Below are positions 1 through 12,273 of a stretch of 64,000 nt of DNA, piece after piece. Every line of letters begins with the position of its first letter. Within the stretch, counting starts at the first letter, position 1. The DNA comes from Leptobrachium leishanense (taxonomy: Eukaryota; Chordata; Amphibia; Anura; Megophryidae): assembly GCA_009667805.1 (NCBI GenBank), contig CM019064.1, positions 275,013,662 to 275,077,661 on the forward strand, written 5' to 3'. The translations under genes and the position numbers were made by a program. The notes under the pieces are model-generated. The model was not told the origin of the DNA, made no database searches, and saw only the letters and a list, made by a program, of their open reading frames with translations.

Positions 1-436
1 TGGTACTGTATACATTGGACATTCAAAAGACTATACTTACTATGCTGTATGCATAGGTTATGATGTAAAACAAGGGTCTGCAACCATGGAGCTCCAGATA
101 TTTTTAAACTAAATCTCTCTTGATGCTCATTAGATTGGTTGAACCAAATGGGAAATGTATCAAGAACACCTGGAGGGCCAAGGTTGCTCATCCCTAATGT
201 AAGGTATTTCCCACCCTATGCTCACTCTTGCTATGTAAGTCAAACACTTATCTTGGACAGGCCCTCCCATTAATTTCTAGAAGGGACGTGTGGTGCAAAT
301 ACTTTCACATGTGCTCTGCCATGATTGGTAGCACTGATGTGCCGCTATTTTGATACCTCACAGTCACTTGACTCTTGTATTAATGAATAAAACTACTTGA
401 CTCCAATTATTTTATATATATATATATATATTAGAT
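1..436. other. Non-genic sequence with a TA microsatellite
   Basis: I see no coding potential or recognisable element here. A (TA)n run occupies about 411-431 and directly precedes the inverted-repeat element that follows. Confidence 0.5.
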
Positions 437-800
437 AGGCCATGTTAGTCCAGATGCCAAAATAACGAGTATAGTAGTACGAGGTGATACTTTTTTTTAT
501 TGGGCTAACGTAACATTTATAAAACAAGTTTTCGAGAGTGTTCCTCCTTCAGGTCTGGAAGCTTACTAATACGGACCTAAGATCGCTCATGTGGTTATTT
601 TCCCACTTTGACCATACCATTTGACTCTCGCCAATTATGACACCGACCCGCCCAATGTGCCCCTTAATGTTCAATTCTAAGATACTGATCGTAAGCTTCC
701 AGACCTGAAGAAGAGAGGCACACTCTTGAAAGTTTGTTTTATAAATGTTACGTTAGTCCAATAAAAAAGGTATCACCACGTACTACTATACTCGTAATTT
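437..800. repeat. Inverted-repeat (snap-back) element
   Basis: The left arm (about 463-572) is repeated in inverted orientation at about 687-797. Both arms share the tract around TAACGTAACATTTATAAAAC and a CTGAAG...GAAA block. The right arm carries CTGAAGA (705-711), a short stem (GAGAG/CTCTT) and GAAA (728-731), which resembles a hammerhead core, but I found no stem I/III partner. A related block lies at 4869-4895. The family could be a Penelope-like or other retroelement end. I cannot classify it. Confidence 0.6.
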
Positions 801-809
801 ATATATATA

Positions 810-1755
810 TGTTACGGGTAAAGCCAGGAGTGCGGTTAATCCTAGGATCACCCGGGTAATCCTGACATCACCCAAAACTGCTGGGTAAAGCTGGAAAAAA
901 ATGAAAATTTCGGACATTACCCGGGTAATCTTAGGACTAACCGACTGCCCTTGGGTAACAGTCTGGAAGAGCTGAAAAATTCGCACTTCTGAGGACTATC
1001 TGAGGACTATCCACAGCTTCACCTGGGTAATCTGCAGAGCATCCAACCCCGCTTGGGTAAAAGTGAATTTTGCTATTATCTATGGATGTTATCAATGAAA
1101 ATGGCAAAAGACAAACATTAAATTGTATTAAAGATATAATGAATATACAGAGTAACAGGATAGGTTTCTTATTTGAATGTGAGAGTTACATGATCTTTAT
1201 TATGAGTCATATGTGCTTATATATCATTTAAAAAACATAATAACCATCAGGTTACTCTTTATATTATATCTTTATCTTCATAAATGAATTTTCAGACAAT
1301 TAATGCACAGAGTAACCTGACGGTTATTTAGTGTGGTTTGTGACTGGATACAATTTCATTAAAAATAACAAAAAACACAATTTTGTTATCAGTCAGATAA
1401 CAGTTTGCAGCTTTATCCGGGTAATCCTCGGAATTCAGTCAACTGTAACCTGCTGAAAACCCAAGAAAAGCTGACTACCCAGAGTAGTTTGGATACTTTG
1501 CAGATTACCCGGATAAAGTACGATGTTTCGTTGCACATCACACTTTATCCAGCAACACTAGGGTAATGTGCGAATTACCCGGTTAAAATAGAGCAGAAAA
1601 GCAGGGTACCCAGAGGCCTCTGGATACTTTGCAGATTACCCGGGTAAAGTCCGAAATTTCATTTCACGTCCGACTTTTGCTAATGACACCTGGGTAATGT
1701 CAGGATTACCCGGGTAATCCTAGGATTAACCACACTCCTGGCTTTACCCGTAACA
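810..1755. mobile_element. Nonautonomous TIR transposon, TA target site, with repeated CCGGGTAAT motifs
   Basis: The ends are inverted copies of each other (TGTTACGGGTAAAGCCAGGA at the left, its reverse complement at the right), and both abut TA inside a TA-rich tract. Within the element the motif ACCCGGGTAAT or close variants recurs many times on both strands near the two ends. The middle is AT-rich and has no open frame. The TA duplication and subterminal repeats suggest a Tc1/mariner-group or similar MITE. Because the flank is itself a TA microsatellite, the duplication is not decisive. Confidence 0.75.
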
Positions 1756-2715
1756 TATATATATATATATATATATAATGTTCCAAGGCACCAAGCTCCG
1801 ACATATGCTGAATTTGACAGGACTGACAGAAAGATTTCAGCCACTAGATGGCCTGATGAGTGCTCAGTACGCAGCTAATGAATATATTAATTTTTTTATA
1901 ATTTATGCAATTTTCTATCGAAGACATTAAATAGGGAAGTCACCTCCAGCCTTAAGTGCTGTTAAAAGAAAGACAAAGTAGGGCCAACTGCATAAATATG
2001 AAAGGCCATGTAACACTATGAATAGGATACTTCAAAAAGGGTTTACTTAGGGAAGGATCATTATTTTAATCCATTTATAAACGTTCCTAAATAGTTATAT
2101 CTCCCGTTTCAGTGCACTTTATGGAATTATATATATATATATATATATTCCCTCACCTTGCTGGGCTTGAACATTCTAGTGTTATGCTAAGATTCGCTTG
2201 CTGTATATTAAACTGTAAAAAACTGTGCTTTTTTTTACCAAACAATTGCATGACTTTTAGTCATATATCATTTGCTATTATTAATGGTGGTTTATAACGG
2301 GTCAGCCCAGTTTTGTAGAAGATGTTTGATTTTCCGCCTCTGACTCTATTTGTCCAAGTGTGTGTGGTGATGCTGACTTGGCTGATACCGTCTCTCGATA
2401 TGGATATGTACATTGTACCCTCTAAAGCTGCAGGTGCTTGTGACACATTGCTGGACAGTTTGTTTCAGGCCTTTCGTGCAGTGATGTTTATCAATATTTG
2501 TTTTATATTTGAGAGGGAATATCCGTTTTGGTGACTATACTAGTATTTAAATATTTCTGTAATTCAGCAGCTGTATATGAGTCGGGCACTTGTTATTAAG
2601 CTATCTATTATACGTCTACAAAACTTTAATAAAAATGCTTAATAAAGATGAGTTATTGTTAAAAGTGCATGTCTCTGATTTAAAGGTCAAATTTCTGACA
2701 CGAGTTGTAAAGGTG
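1756..2715. other. Non-genic sequence
   Basis: It contains TA microsatellites at about 1754-1778 and 2129-2148. Short open frames here have no recognisable protein character. Nothing else is supported. Confidence 0.4.
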
Positions 2716-4340
2716 ATGTATAGGGGTTATTCAGAAAGCACTAAAATTTCTTAGAAATTTCGAGGTTTCCAGTTCGGCGCACATTGGCAATTCAACGTCG
2801 CCGACCCTGTGGTGAATTCACTATTTACAGAAGTACGCCGAAGATGGAGTCTCCAAAGACCGCCGAACTGCTGAAAGAAAAAAGACAAACAGAACTCTGC
2901 TATTCTTCTAATAGGTGTTTAAACCAAGAATAATGCATGAAAATGCGTAAATAATAAAAAAAAGTTCCTTTAAAAAATAATAAAAAGGTCTGTTATAGAA
3001 TAAAAAAAATCCTTTTAAAAAAATTGTATATCAAAAATTTAGTCTAAAAAATACAAAAAGGTATAAATACAAAAAGGTAAAATCAATAAATAAAAGACTT
3101 TTTGCTGAAAATAAAAAGAATACCAGGGTAATTCAAAGAGATCCGAATTGCTTCAGAAAGGTAACCGAACGCTGAAAATCAGCGTTCAGTTACCTTTCTT
3201 GGCCATTCGACTATCCAGAGAGCAGGCAATTCGCCAAATCCTGGCGAATTGCCTGAACATACGATGCCTGTTCGGTGGCAGTGAAAACCCCATGAAAAAG
3301 CACTGCTTCAGCTATTCAGAGAACACAAACCAGCAGTGAAAGGTTCCCGAAATGCCCTGTCATTCGGTGGTTTAATTCGGCAGGTTTATTCAGGAGAATC
3401 CCATAGGCTTCAATGTTAAAAATATTCCGGTTTTAATTCAATATCTTATAAACCGTTCATTATAAAATTCTGCAGTAAAGAGTCTCTTTATTTATAGATT
3501 TTTTTGGATATTTTAAGCATTTTTCTGATTTTTTTTTTTTTAAAAGTCCGATTTTGTTTTAAAATTTACTTATTTTTTATGTAACAGCCCTCTTTATTAT
3601 CATTCCCTGGACCTCATATGTAAATTTCAGACGTTTTCGCTCAGTAGTTTCTTTGCAAACTGCTTTTCACTTTTCAATCATTCATGCAAACTGTTTTCCC
3701 AATTTATTCACTTCACTCTGTCTGCGGTGTCGGCTTTTTCCGGAGCCTTTGCTGTGGGTGATCGGCTCTTGCTCTGGTTTTTCCGTGGTTTTCGGCAGAT
3801 TAATCCAGATGTTTTTGCGGGTTTTCGGCATGCATTCGCCGGGTTTTGCGGTTAGTTTTCGTCGGGTTTGCGGTAGCTTTTCCCTGCAATTCGGGGACCC
3901 TGTGGTGTTTTCTGAATAAACCGCAGGGTCACCGAAATGGGATCGGCAAAAGGAACCAAATTGAAGTGAACGAAAAGTCACCGAACGTGCGGTGACTTTT
4001 CGAATCTCTTTGAATTACCCTGTACATTGTTTTTACATTGAATCCTATGGGATTCACCTGTTTAAACCTGCTGAACTGAAGCACCGAAAATCAGGGCATT
4101 CCACTGACCTGTCGGTGCAGTTCGGTGTAGTTCGGTGTTCCCTGAACAGATTAACCTTTACTTCTTTGTGGAACAATTTCACTGCTGCAGAAGGTCGCTG
4201 ACCTGTGGCGAACTGCACCATATTATGCTGTCCATTCACCAGTATTTGGCAAATTGACAGTTTAGTAAATAGACGAACTGCCACGAAATTGCACTGTATG
4301 GTAAAATTCACTGTTCGCTGCAATTCGGGGGCAAGTTCAC
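2716..4340. mobile_element. GGTTATTC-end MITE, interrupted, right end lost
   Basis: The left end reads GGGGTTATTCAGAAAG. The segment after 4023 (GAATCCTATGGGATTC onward) matches the partial copy at about 23500-24064, so 2716-3123 and 4023-4340 appear to be two halves of one element. The 3124-4022 element sits inside it. The right terminus seen in the sister copy (TTTAAATAACC near 24064) is not found here. Confidence 0.5.
3124..4022 (+). mobile_element. 899-bp TIR element, 3-bp target duplication TAC
   Basis: Its ends are near-perfect inverted repeats starting CAGGGTAATTCAAAGAG, flanked on both sides by TAC (3121-3123 and 4023-4025). A second full copy lies inverted at 22187-23068 with TAG on both sides. 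The element carries the AT-rich module around TTCTGCAGTAAAGAGTCTC that also appears inside hAT-type elements at 31.4 kb and 63.9 kb. There is no transposase. A 3-bp duplication fits several DNA-transposon superfamilies, so I leave it unassigned. Confidence 0.75.
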
Positions 4341-4469
4341 CCCTTACTGACTACCTCTGTCCAAGACACAAGGAGTTAATGGACAGACCTAAATTAAAAA
4401 CGTATAATGTTAGCAAAATTGAAGAAGCATTGAACCGTACAATGTTAGCATGTACTGTGTGTATATTGT

Positions 4470-4599
4470 GGGCCATATTACAAAGTTGGTGCTAACTTAA
4501 CCAGAGCTGTTGTAAACTTCCCAGAGCCATTATAGCCTATGGAGGTTTTAAGTTTACAACAGCTCTGGTTAAGTTAGCACCAGCATTGTAATATAGCCC
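4470..4599. mobile_element. 130-bp palindromic MITE
   Basis: The two halves are inverted copies (GGTGCTAACTTAACCAGAGC and its complement) with ends GGGC(C/T)ATATTACAA. TGT flanks both sides (4467-4469 and 4600-4602), a possible 3-bp target duplication. Confidence 0.6.
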
Positions 4600-4602
4600 T
4601 GT

Positions 4603-5142
4603 ATGTGTACCCTCAACTTTATTAAGTATGGGATATAGATTAGTGTAATGTAAATTCGATAGGTGTAGATTTGCAATAAAACCCACGGTAATGTGCACTC
4701 TATACAAGTGTATCACAATGTGGTTCTATGGGCCTATGATCCTCTCTGTTTACCTTTCTCGACCATACAAGTCCACTGTTAGTATTTATGACACCCATCC
4801 TACCCCCCCCCCCCCGCTTGACTCTTTATTGTTGTATTCTATGATTTTGGTCAGTATAGCTTCAAGACCTGAAGAAGAGAGGTATACTCTCGAAAACTCC
4901 AAATATATATATTATATACACACACTTCCACATTCAACCAGGGTAATACACAGTGCATTGCAAAATATTTTGACTTTGCTTTGGATTTGGAAATTTCTAA
5001 ATCAAAATATTTGAAATCTAGAATTCTTTATTCAGACTGATCCAAATATATCAGATCGATCCGGAATATTCAGGTGATTGATATTTAGAAAATGGAGTAA
5101 GCATTAGGTATACTTTTAGGGCAAGGTTCACCTTTAGGATTA
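4603..5142. other. Non-genic sequence with a poly-C run and a CTGAAGA...GAAA block
   Basis: A run of 13 C lies near 4803-4815. At 4869-4895 there is CTGAAGA, a perfect 5-bp stem GAGAG/CTCTC and GAAA, the same block as in the 437-800 element. No partner for a stem I is visible, so a ribozyme is not claimed here. No gene is seen. Confidence 0.45.
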
Positions 5143-5787
5143 GGCCCGTGTCAGACGAACGCAGTGATCACGTCCGTGTCGCCGCACAGTTTAATGTCCG
5201 TTGTGGCATAGAATCATGATCAATAGAGACCCACACACAAAGTACTTGCGTCCATTTGCCACGTGCATTGTGCGTGCGGAGTTCGGTGCGCAAGTTAGGC
5301 AAGAACGTAAAACCGCTAAGACGGACTCGCAGAGTACGTCACGTCCATGTAGCGGCCTGTGTGCTTTGTGCTGCGATGTCAGACGCAGCGCATTTGCGAC
5401 GTCCATAACATTGACGCTCAGAGGTTTTTATGGTCTGGCTGACTGTACCTGTATTTTAATTATACAGTGGCAAGAAAAAGTATGTGAACCCTTTGGGATT
5501 ACGTGGAGTTTTGCATGAATTGGTCATAAAATGTGCTCTGATCTTCATCTAAGGTCACAACAATTTGAAAAACAGTCTGCTTAAAATAATACAACACAAA
5601 CGTTATATGTTTTCATGTGTTTATTGAACATAACATGTACACATTCACAGTGCAGGGTGGAAAAAGTATGTGAACCCCTAGCCTAATGACTTCTCCAAGA
5701 GCTAATTGGAGCCAGGAGTGAGCCAACCTTGAGTCCAATCAGTGTTATATTATTGGATGTGTTGCTGAAAGCTGTCCTGCCCTTTAA

Positions 5788-6233
5788 GGCTGGGGTCAGA
5801 CGAGCGTAGTGTTCACGTCCGTGATTGCGCCTAAAAGTACGTCCGTGATAGCATGACAGAAAGCCCATCGGAGCCCGACACACGAAGTACGTCCGCACTG
5901 AACTGCGGACGCACAACGACTGCGGCCCACGGACGCAAGGCAGGCAAGAACATACAACTCCTAGAACGGCCGCACACTGTGCGCTGCATCTGCAACGTCT
6001 GCATAGCTGTGTGTGTGAGTGATGGAACGTGGTCAGACGGACTGCATTTATACGTCCAGCATTTTTCACGGACAAAATGGTTTTGCTTTTTATTTTATTT
6101 TCTCTCCTACATCCGTCAAAATATACGTCAGTGATAAACAGACTGTGTGGCCACTACTGCGTCTTCCGTACTGTCGTACGTCCGTGTACACGGACGTACA
6201 GTCCGTAGAATTCACGCTCGTCTGACCCTAGTC
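5788..6233. mobile_element. Harbinger-type MITE (copy b) inside Tc1
   Basis: The ends are GGCTGGGGTCAGACGAGCG and CTCGTCTGACCCTAGTC, flanked by TAA on both sides (5785-5787 and 6234-6236). The interior is rich in CGTCCGTG-like repeats, as in sister copies. It lies between the left Tc1 TIR and the transposase gene. Confidence 0.85.
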
Positions 6234-6292
6234 TAAAAACACACACCAGTTTTGAGTTTACTGGTTTCAAAAAGCACTTCCTGATGTGAACC

Positions 6293-7315
<1,023 letters not shown>

Positions 7316-7680
7316 GTCCAAAGGTTCACATACTTTTTCCACCCTGCACTGTGAATGTTTACATGTTCTGTTCAATAAAAACATGAAAACATATAATGTT
7401 TGTGTTGTATTATTTTAAGCAGACTGTGTTTTTCAAATTGTTGTGACATAGATGAAGATCAGAGCACATTTTATGACCAATTCATGCAAAAACTCCACGT
7501 AATCCGAAAAGGGTTCACATACTTTTTCTTGCCACTGTAATTAATTTTGATTCCCATATTTCCCTTTATTGTACTATTTCCGTTAAAAAAAACAGACCGT
7601 GTGGTGTCTACAGTATCTTCCGTCAGTATGTCCATCCATTATGCACGCACGCAGACTGCGTTCATGTGACATTAGCCTTA

Positions 7681-8089
7681 GGGTTACTATTTCTGCTTTC
7701 CTATGATTAGGAGTTGGGTTATTGCTAGAGTTAGGGTTAATTTTGGGGTTAGCATGGCTATTCCTGCTTGTTTTATGCATAGGTTTAGGGTTCTTTTAGG
7801 GCTAGGGTTACTGTTTCTGCTTGTTTTATTATTAAGACAGAATGTTACATGCTCAAGTCCCACCACTCTCTCGAAGCTATGCAATGCTAACAGTCAGGCC
7901 AAACACATGCACAAGAAATAAAAATCAATTGTCACCGTAGAGCCTACAAAATAAGATTTTTAGCTTACATGGAAATGTCATTATAAGTACAGTATATGCT
8001 CACTCGCCACAACAAGGCAAATCTCTTGAGAAAAAATACTTGTCGAAAATAGCTGTGGAAAAAAAAAGCAACAAAAGGGTCAAAATATA
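7681..8089. other. Non-genic sequence with scattered GTTAGGGTT motifs
   Basis: From 7678 to about 7812 there are irregular occurrences of TTAGGG and GTTAGGGTT separated by unrelated bases. It is not a clean telomeric array. No gene is seen. Confidence 0.4.
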
Positions 8090-8520
8090 TATTAACTGGT
8101 CACCCTGTGGTTAGTGATACTGTTACATATATAACATAATTCCAGAGTGGGGGTAGATATACAGTCACAATTATCCAAATATAATAAGCATAACCTATCC
8201 TATCAAATGTGATGCATATCACACTGTGACTAATGGCAATAAATTACAATATAGATGGTGTTAAGTAGGCAGGACGAACTGCTGAGGTAATAGGATTAGA
8301 CCCATGGCTCACCTATACTTTTGGTTACGTAGTTGTATTGGTATATTTTAGCACGCTACCGTGCCTTTTGCCAATATATGTTTATAGTGATTACATTTGA
8401 TAGGATAGGTGATGCTTATTATATCTGGATAATTGTGACTGTATATCCCCCAATTTGGAATTATTATGTTATGTTATAGAAGTAACACTAACCACAGTGG
8501 TGACCAGTTAATACTATTAT
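8090..8520. repeat. Inverted-repeat element
   Basis: The arm at about 8090-8215 (TTAACTGGTCACC through ATCCTATCAAATGT) reappears inverted at about 8390-8515. The spacer of about 170 bp has no coding character. The arms show several mismatches, so it is an older snap-back element. Superfamily not determined. Confidence 0.65.
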
Positions 8521-8692
8521 CAGCCATATTACCCTATGCTCTATACAGGGCTGTGAACAAATGGAGTATCCATTTTTACGTTTGTCCATGGTTTAGTTTT
8601 GTCTATTTTAATTCAATAAAAGTTGTTGTATATATTGAGTGTTCCCATCTGGTAACCGCAGTGTTACCTCCTTTTCTGTAATATTTGTGTAG

Positions 8693-9099
8693 GTCTACAA
8701 TCTGGCCGATTACATCCTTGGACACCTCTTTGGTCTTGGCCATGGTGGAGAGTTTGGAATATGATTGATTGCTTCTGTGGACAGATGTCTGTTCTACAGG
8801 TAAAAAACTGAGATAAGGAGCACTCACATTAAGAGAGTGCTCTTAATCTCCGCTCGTTACCTGTATAAAATACACCGGGGAGCCAGAAATCTTGCTGATT
8901 AATAGATCAAATACTTATTTCACTCATTAAAATGCAAATCGATTTATAACTTGAAATGCGTTTTTCTGGATTTTTTTTGTTGTTATTCTGTCTATTACTG
9001 TTAAAATAAAGCGATCGTTAACATTATAGACTGATCTTTTCCTTGTCAGTGAGCAAACGTACAAAATCAGCAGAGGATTAAATATTTTTCCCCTCACTG
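8693..9099 (-). mobile_element. 5' remnant of a second Tc1-type transposon
   Basis: On the minus strand the element begins at 9099 with CAGTGAGGGGAAAAATATTT next to TA (9100-9101). Its transposase N-terminus starts at 8743 with MAKTKEVSKDV and IVDLHK, the paired-like DNA-binding start of Tc1 transposases. It breaks off near 8693, where unrelated sequence follows. The rest of the element, including the catalytic domain and far TIR, is missing. It belongs to a different Tc1 family from the 5465-7537 copy. Confidence 0.85.
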
Positions 9100-9101
9100 T
9101 A

Positions 9102-9923
9102 AATGCATGCTGCCTCATTATCAGCTAGTTTTGAGGGTCAATCTGTTAACTCTTTCCTGTGGTTCAAAAACCCAGTCGTGTTAGTTTTATGGTTATTTAT
9201 AGGCTTGGGTATACACTAATCATAAATTATGCTCCATTTTTCACTTCATTTTTAGGTGGCAGATTCTGCTCCTTGTACTTTTGATGCTCCTGTTAAAAGG
9301 AGGATCAGAATACGTTGACCACAAATCATGCAAAAATGAAGTATTAAGTTAGGGTTAAGGCTGAGTAGCCCAAACCCAAATTACAAAACCTAATTAGCCC
9401 TAACAGCATGTAATAGCTTGATTCTGCCATAGGGGTTTAAATAGGCTAAATTTAGCAATTACACACGTTGAGAATAATAATAGTGAAAGTATTTATATTC
9501 CCTGTAATGATTAAGCACGATATATAAGTTCATAAACTGAAGAGTGCAACATTGAAGCCAAATCGATGAAACGTGAACGCCAAAAATGGCTTTAATTTAT
9601 GCTGCAACGCCTCAGCATTGTTTGGTACTATCTCGCCACAAACTCGTCCCAGGAGCACTCTCAGTGTGACACAATTGTTTGAAAAGCATTCACAGCTGAG
9701 CAAGTTAAAGATAGAGTTTGGAATCCATCATCGCGGAGACCTGTGGGGACATCACGAGCCGATAGCTAATAGCACAGGCCGTGTATGTCTTTAGCGCTTA
9801 GAACTCCATGTCGATGTCAGGAGGACCCACGTGTTCTGACATTTTCCTCCAATCACCGGTTGACAAAGATACCTAGGCCACTTGTGAATGGCTGCGCCTA
9901 CATCGCCTCGCCCACTAATAACC
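9102..9923. other. Low-repeat DNA upstream of the ciliary-gene promoter
   Basis: Sequence from about 9540 onward loses the AT-rich repeat character of the surroundings and gains CpG. Short open frames at 9573-9794 and 9785-9982 have no recognised homology. They may be chance frames in promoter DNA. No transposon end was found. Confidence 0.4.
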
Positions 9924-9983
9924 GTTACTCGGCAACCAGTAACGCTGATGGCTTCCAAGTTGCTTCGCCGTTTCCATGGTAAC
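9924..9983 (+). promoter_or_regulatory. Two RFX X-box motifs, probable ciliary-gene promoter
   Basis: GTTTCCATGGTAAC at 9970-9983 matches the palindromic X-box consensus (GTNRCC, short spacer, RGYAAC) bound by RFX factors. A second inverted pair, GTTACTCGGCAAC, lies at 9924-9936 with one base off consensus. RFX factors control many motile-cilium genes. A donor splice site follows 90 bp downstream, and the coding exons further right encode a cilium-type protein, so this is inferred to be that gene's promoter. The transcription start is not visible. Confidence 0.6.
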
Positions 9984-10072
9984 GGCAGCGTTGCACAGTG
10001 AGAAGAAACAGAGGAAAGTGAATTGCAGTGACTATTTCTAATATAACTAATATTACGGCACCCAGGGACCGG
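9984..10072 (+). other. Candidate noncoding first exon of the CFAP47-like gene
   Basis: The stretch downstream of the X-boxes ends at GACCGG followed by GTAAGTGT, a strong splice donor at 10073. Joined to the acceptor at 24089/24090 it would give a 5' untranslated leader. Reading back from the ATG at 24097 through this junction meets an in-frame TAA about 34-36 bases upstream, so this exon would be noncoding in that frame. The 5' boundary is arbitrary. Confidence 0.45.
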
Positions 10073-10800
10073 GTAAGTGTATGCACTGTGTGTTTATATA
10101 GACATAAAATTCAAGAAATATATACTTTTTTGTCCACTAGCACAAATAAGGCTGAATTTCAGAATTTCGGATTTAGTCCAGATTTGCTTTTCTGGCTCTG
10201 ATGTGTGTTTTAAACACCTCATACTATGTTCTTCAATTTGCCTTTAATTTCAAAACATCAGTGTGGGGGACAAACTCCAGCAAATGATCAAATAAAAATA
10301 AAATAAAAAAGAAACTTCTCTCCTTTATGTCGACATAAAATGATAATTTTCTGGAAACATGTTGACTGGGAATTCCTGGAGAAAACCCTGCCTGCACTGC
10401 TCACTGCAACATTTATGTTTGTTGCATAACAGGGCAACATTTCCTATATAAACAATGCTGCAATGTTTGTAATCTACCTCTACATATTGTCATTAGGGTA
10501 AGAATATTTGTACAAGTATTAGTTACAAATTTGTACTTAGAAAATTTAGCACAAAATTCACGTTTTCCTTAGGCCTTAGGTACAATCAACCTGTATGCAG
10601 AGATACAGTCAGTTTCCATGACTTTAATGAACCAGATAGGCTGCATCAACCAACATGTCACTGTATGAGGTTAAAGAGGATCCCCATACCCAACTTTATT
10701 TCTGGATACTCAAGGTTGGATTTGATCATTTTTAATTCGGAAAATGGAATAGATATAAAAAAAGACCATGATACTTAACCCTCATCTGGACATATACTGC
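10073..10800. other. Intron 1 sequence without recognised elements
   Basis: It has AT-rich unique-looking sequence and no open frame of note. I see nothing else in it. Confidence 0.4.
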
Positions 10801-11154
10801 GTCCACTACATTGTATAACTCATTCTGCGCTTTGTGCTACATTGTAACTACATGGTCGCTGGAATCTAGACGCACTCTTCACCTTTCCAACCTGGTGTTT
10901 AAGAGCTTTTCTGGGAAGCTGCCATCCTACCTGAATAGACTGCTTCCCCCAGCAGCTCCCTCATCCTATAACCTCCGATCCAGGACCAGCACCTTACTTG
11001 CTATACCACAATACAAAAAGAAAGTGTCTCGATCCTCATTTTCCTACAGAGCACCGCAGTTATGGAATAACCTTCCAGATGCCATCAAATCTTCCCCCAG
11101 TTTAAAGTCACTCGAGTCCCTATTAACATACCTCAATGCGGAATGCACCTGTAA
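10801..11154 (+). pseudogene. 3' fragment of an L2/CR1-group LINE reverse-transcriptase ORF
   Basis: The translated stretch after 10860 (SRRTLHLSNLVFKSFSGKLP onward, ending near NAECTC) closely matches the C-terminal end of the LINE ORF at 17565-17862. Only this carboxy-terminal part is present. It is cut at 11154 by a Harbinger-type MITE inserted at TAA. Confidence 0.8.
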
Positions 11155-11283
11155 GGCTAGAGTCAGACGAGCGCACTCTGCGTGTGTGCACAACGGACGG
11201 ACGTTCTGACGGAAGATACTGTAGACACCACACAGTCCATTTTTATGACAGACGTAGAAAAAAAGGGAAATATGGGAAATAAA
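11155..11283. mobile_element. Harbinger-type MITE (copy c), one end only
   Basis: It starts GGCTAGAGTCAGACGAGCG after TAA (11152-11154) and follows the sister copy at 52.3 kb through the GACGGAAGATACTGTAGACA tract. It stops near 11283, and the second TIR is absent. Confidence 0.75.
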
Positions 11284-11831
11284 ATTTCAAGGCAAACACC
11301 TTGTTTGCAAAAGTCCTGGTGGTGTGGTTTGGGAGTCAGCGTTTCCTTCAAAGTATATAGTCAGATGTAAAGATGGAGCCTCTTATAAATGCTAGTGTTC
11401 AGCAGACATGTGCCTCAAATAAACCAGAATAAAACACAAAATAGTGCAATTTATCTCATGAAAAATGAATAAAAATAAAGAAAAAGGTGCTCTCACATGT
11501 AGGGGTGTCTTAAGTCAGACACTAAACAAACAGGCAGCTGGTGTCATTATTAGGGGGCACCAGATCTCCCTTCTTTAAGCAGTAGTTCACCTCCTTCCTC
11601 GCAGGATACTTGGAATCCCTTCAGAAGGAGAATAGATCAGTGCGTTGATGTTCTTCTGGTTCTGTGAATTATCCTGGGAGGGTCTCTGGTGAGTGGTAGG
11701 TGCCGCAGTGTAATGAAAAATCGTTCACCCGTAGAGGTAAAAAACGATTTATTGGATTAAAATATAAAAACTATATGGTAAAGTAAACCAAAATGTGTTT
11801 CCCGGAGGTCCTGCTTCCAGTTGGAGATATT
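11284..11831. other. Unclassified repeat leading into a hammerhead-like motif
   Basis: No gene is seen. An AAACGATTTATTGGATTAAA tract (about 11746-11765) precedes the ribozyme-like motif. A similar 'TTTATT plus A-rich tract' precedes the motif at 35633-35676 on the other strand. This may be the end of a retroelement family. Confidence 0.4.
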
Positions 11832-11870
11832 CCAACTGAGGAAGCGGAACATCCACGAAAAGCGTTTTGG
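11832..11870 (+). ncRNA. Hammerhead-ribozyme-like motif 1
   Basis: The order fits a minimal type I hammerhead. It has stem I 5' strand CCAA (11832-11835), core CTGAGGA (11836-11842), a stem II hairpin (GCGGA with TCCAC, one mismatch), core GAAA (11857-11860), a tiny AGCG loop, and the cleavage dinucleotide TT (11865-11866). Stem I 3' strand TTGG (11867-11870) pairs perfectly with CCAA. One extra A sits between the CTGAGGA box and stem II. Activity is inferred only from the fold. Confidence 0.55.
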
Positions 11871-11875
11871 TTCAA

Positions 11876-12273
11876 CATCCAAGATGTCGGCCAGCTCCGG
11901 GAAAGGATCACGAACCGGCGCTTTTCGGCGCCGATTCGTGATCCGGCCCCCATGGGGTTGATGTCAGGTACCATTTGGAAGGGCAGGCTGTGCCCTTCCA
12001 AACGGTGCCTGGGTTAACCCCCTGCATGCCGCCGATCGGGAGGGAGAGAGGTCCGAAGGACCTCCCCCCCCTCCCTTTCAGGCGCCTCCTCCACACATGT
12101 GGGGGGGGGGCGCCTGGATTAGGTGTCAGGATGTGAGCCCGCACCGGGGGGGCCAGCGACCGGCCGGAACCCGGCCGAACGCTGACCCCAAAGGGAGGAC
12201 GCGCTGAGCGCGTCCTCTGCAAGGAACGATACTGCGGGTGGACGCGCTGAGCGCGTCCTTCGCAGTGACGTGG
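11876..12273 (+). mobile_element. Right part of hairpin-array piggyBac-like element (P4)
   Basis: It consists of consecutive hairpins shared with the copies at 58.4-60.8 kb. Examples are GATGTCGGCC, the pair CACGAACCGGCGC/GCGCCGATTCGTG (about 11909-11941), the ACCATTTGGAAGG palindrome, and GGACGCGCTGAGCGCGTCC twice. It ends ...GTGG at 12273 next to TTAA. The left half with the CCCTTTCGCTG end is missing. Confidence 0.75.

Noticed and set aside
3653..4495. Short open frames on both strands in the 3.6-4.5 kb region
   Set aside because: They lie inside MITE sequence present in several copies and are not conserved as frames between copies.
4869..4895. Hammerhead ribozyme at the CTGAAGA...GAAA block (also 705-731)
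   Set aside because: The core boxes and stem II are present, but no stem I or stem III partner follows GAAA, unlike the three accepted motifs.
7678..7860. Interstitial telomere array
   Set aside because: TTAGGG occurs only sporadically and out of register. There is no run of perfect repeats.
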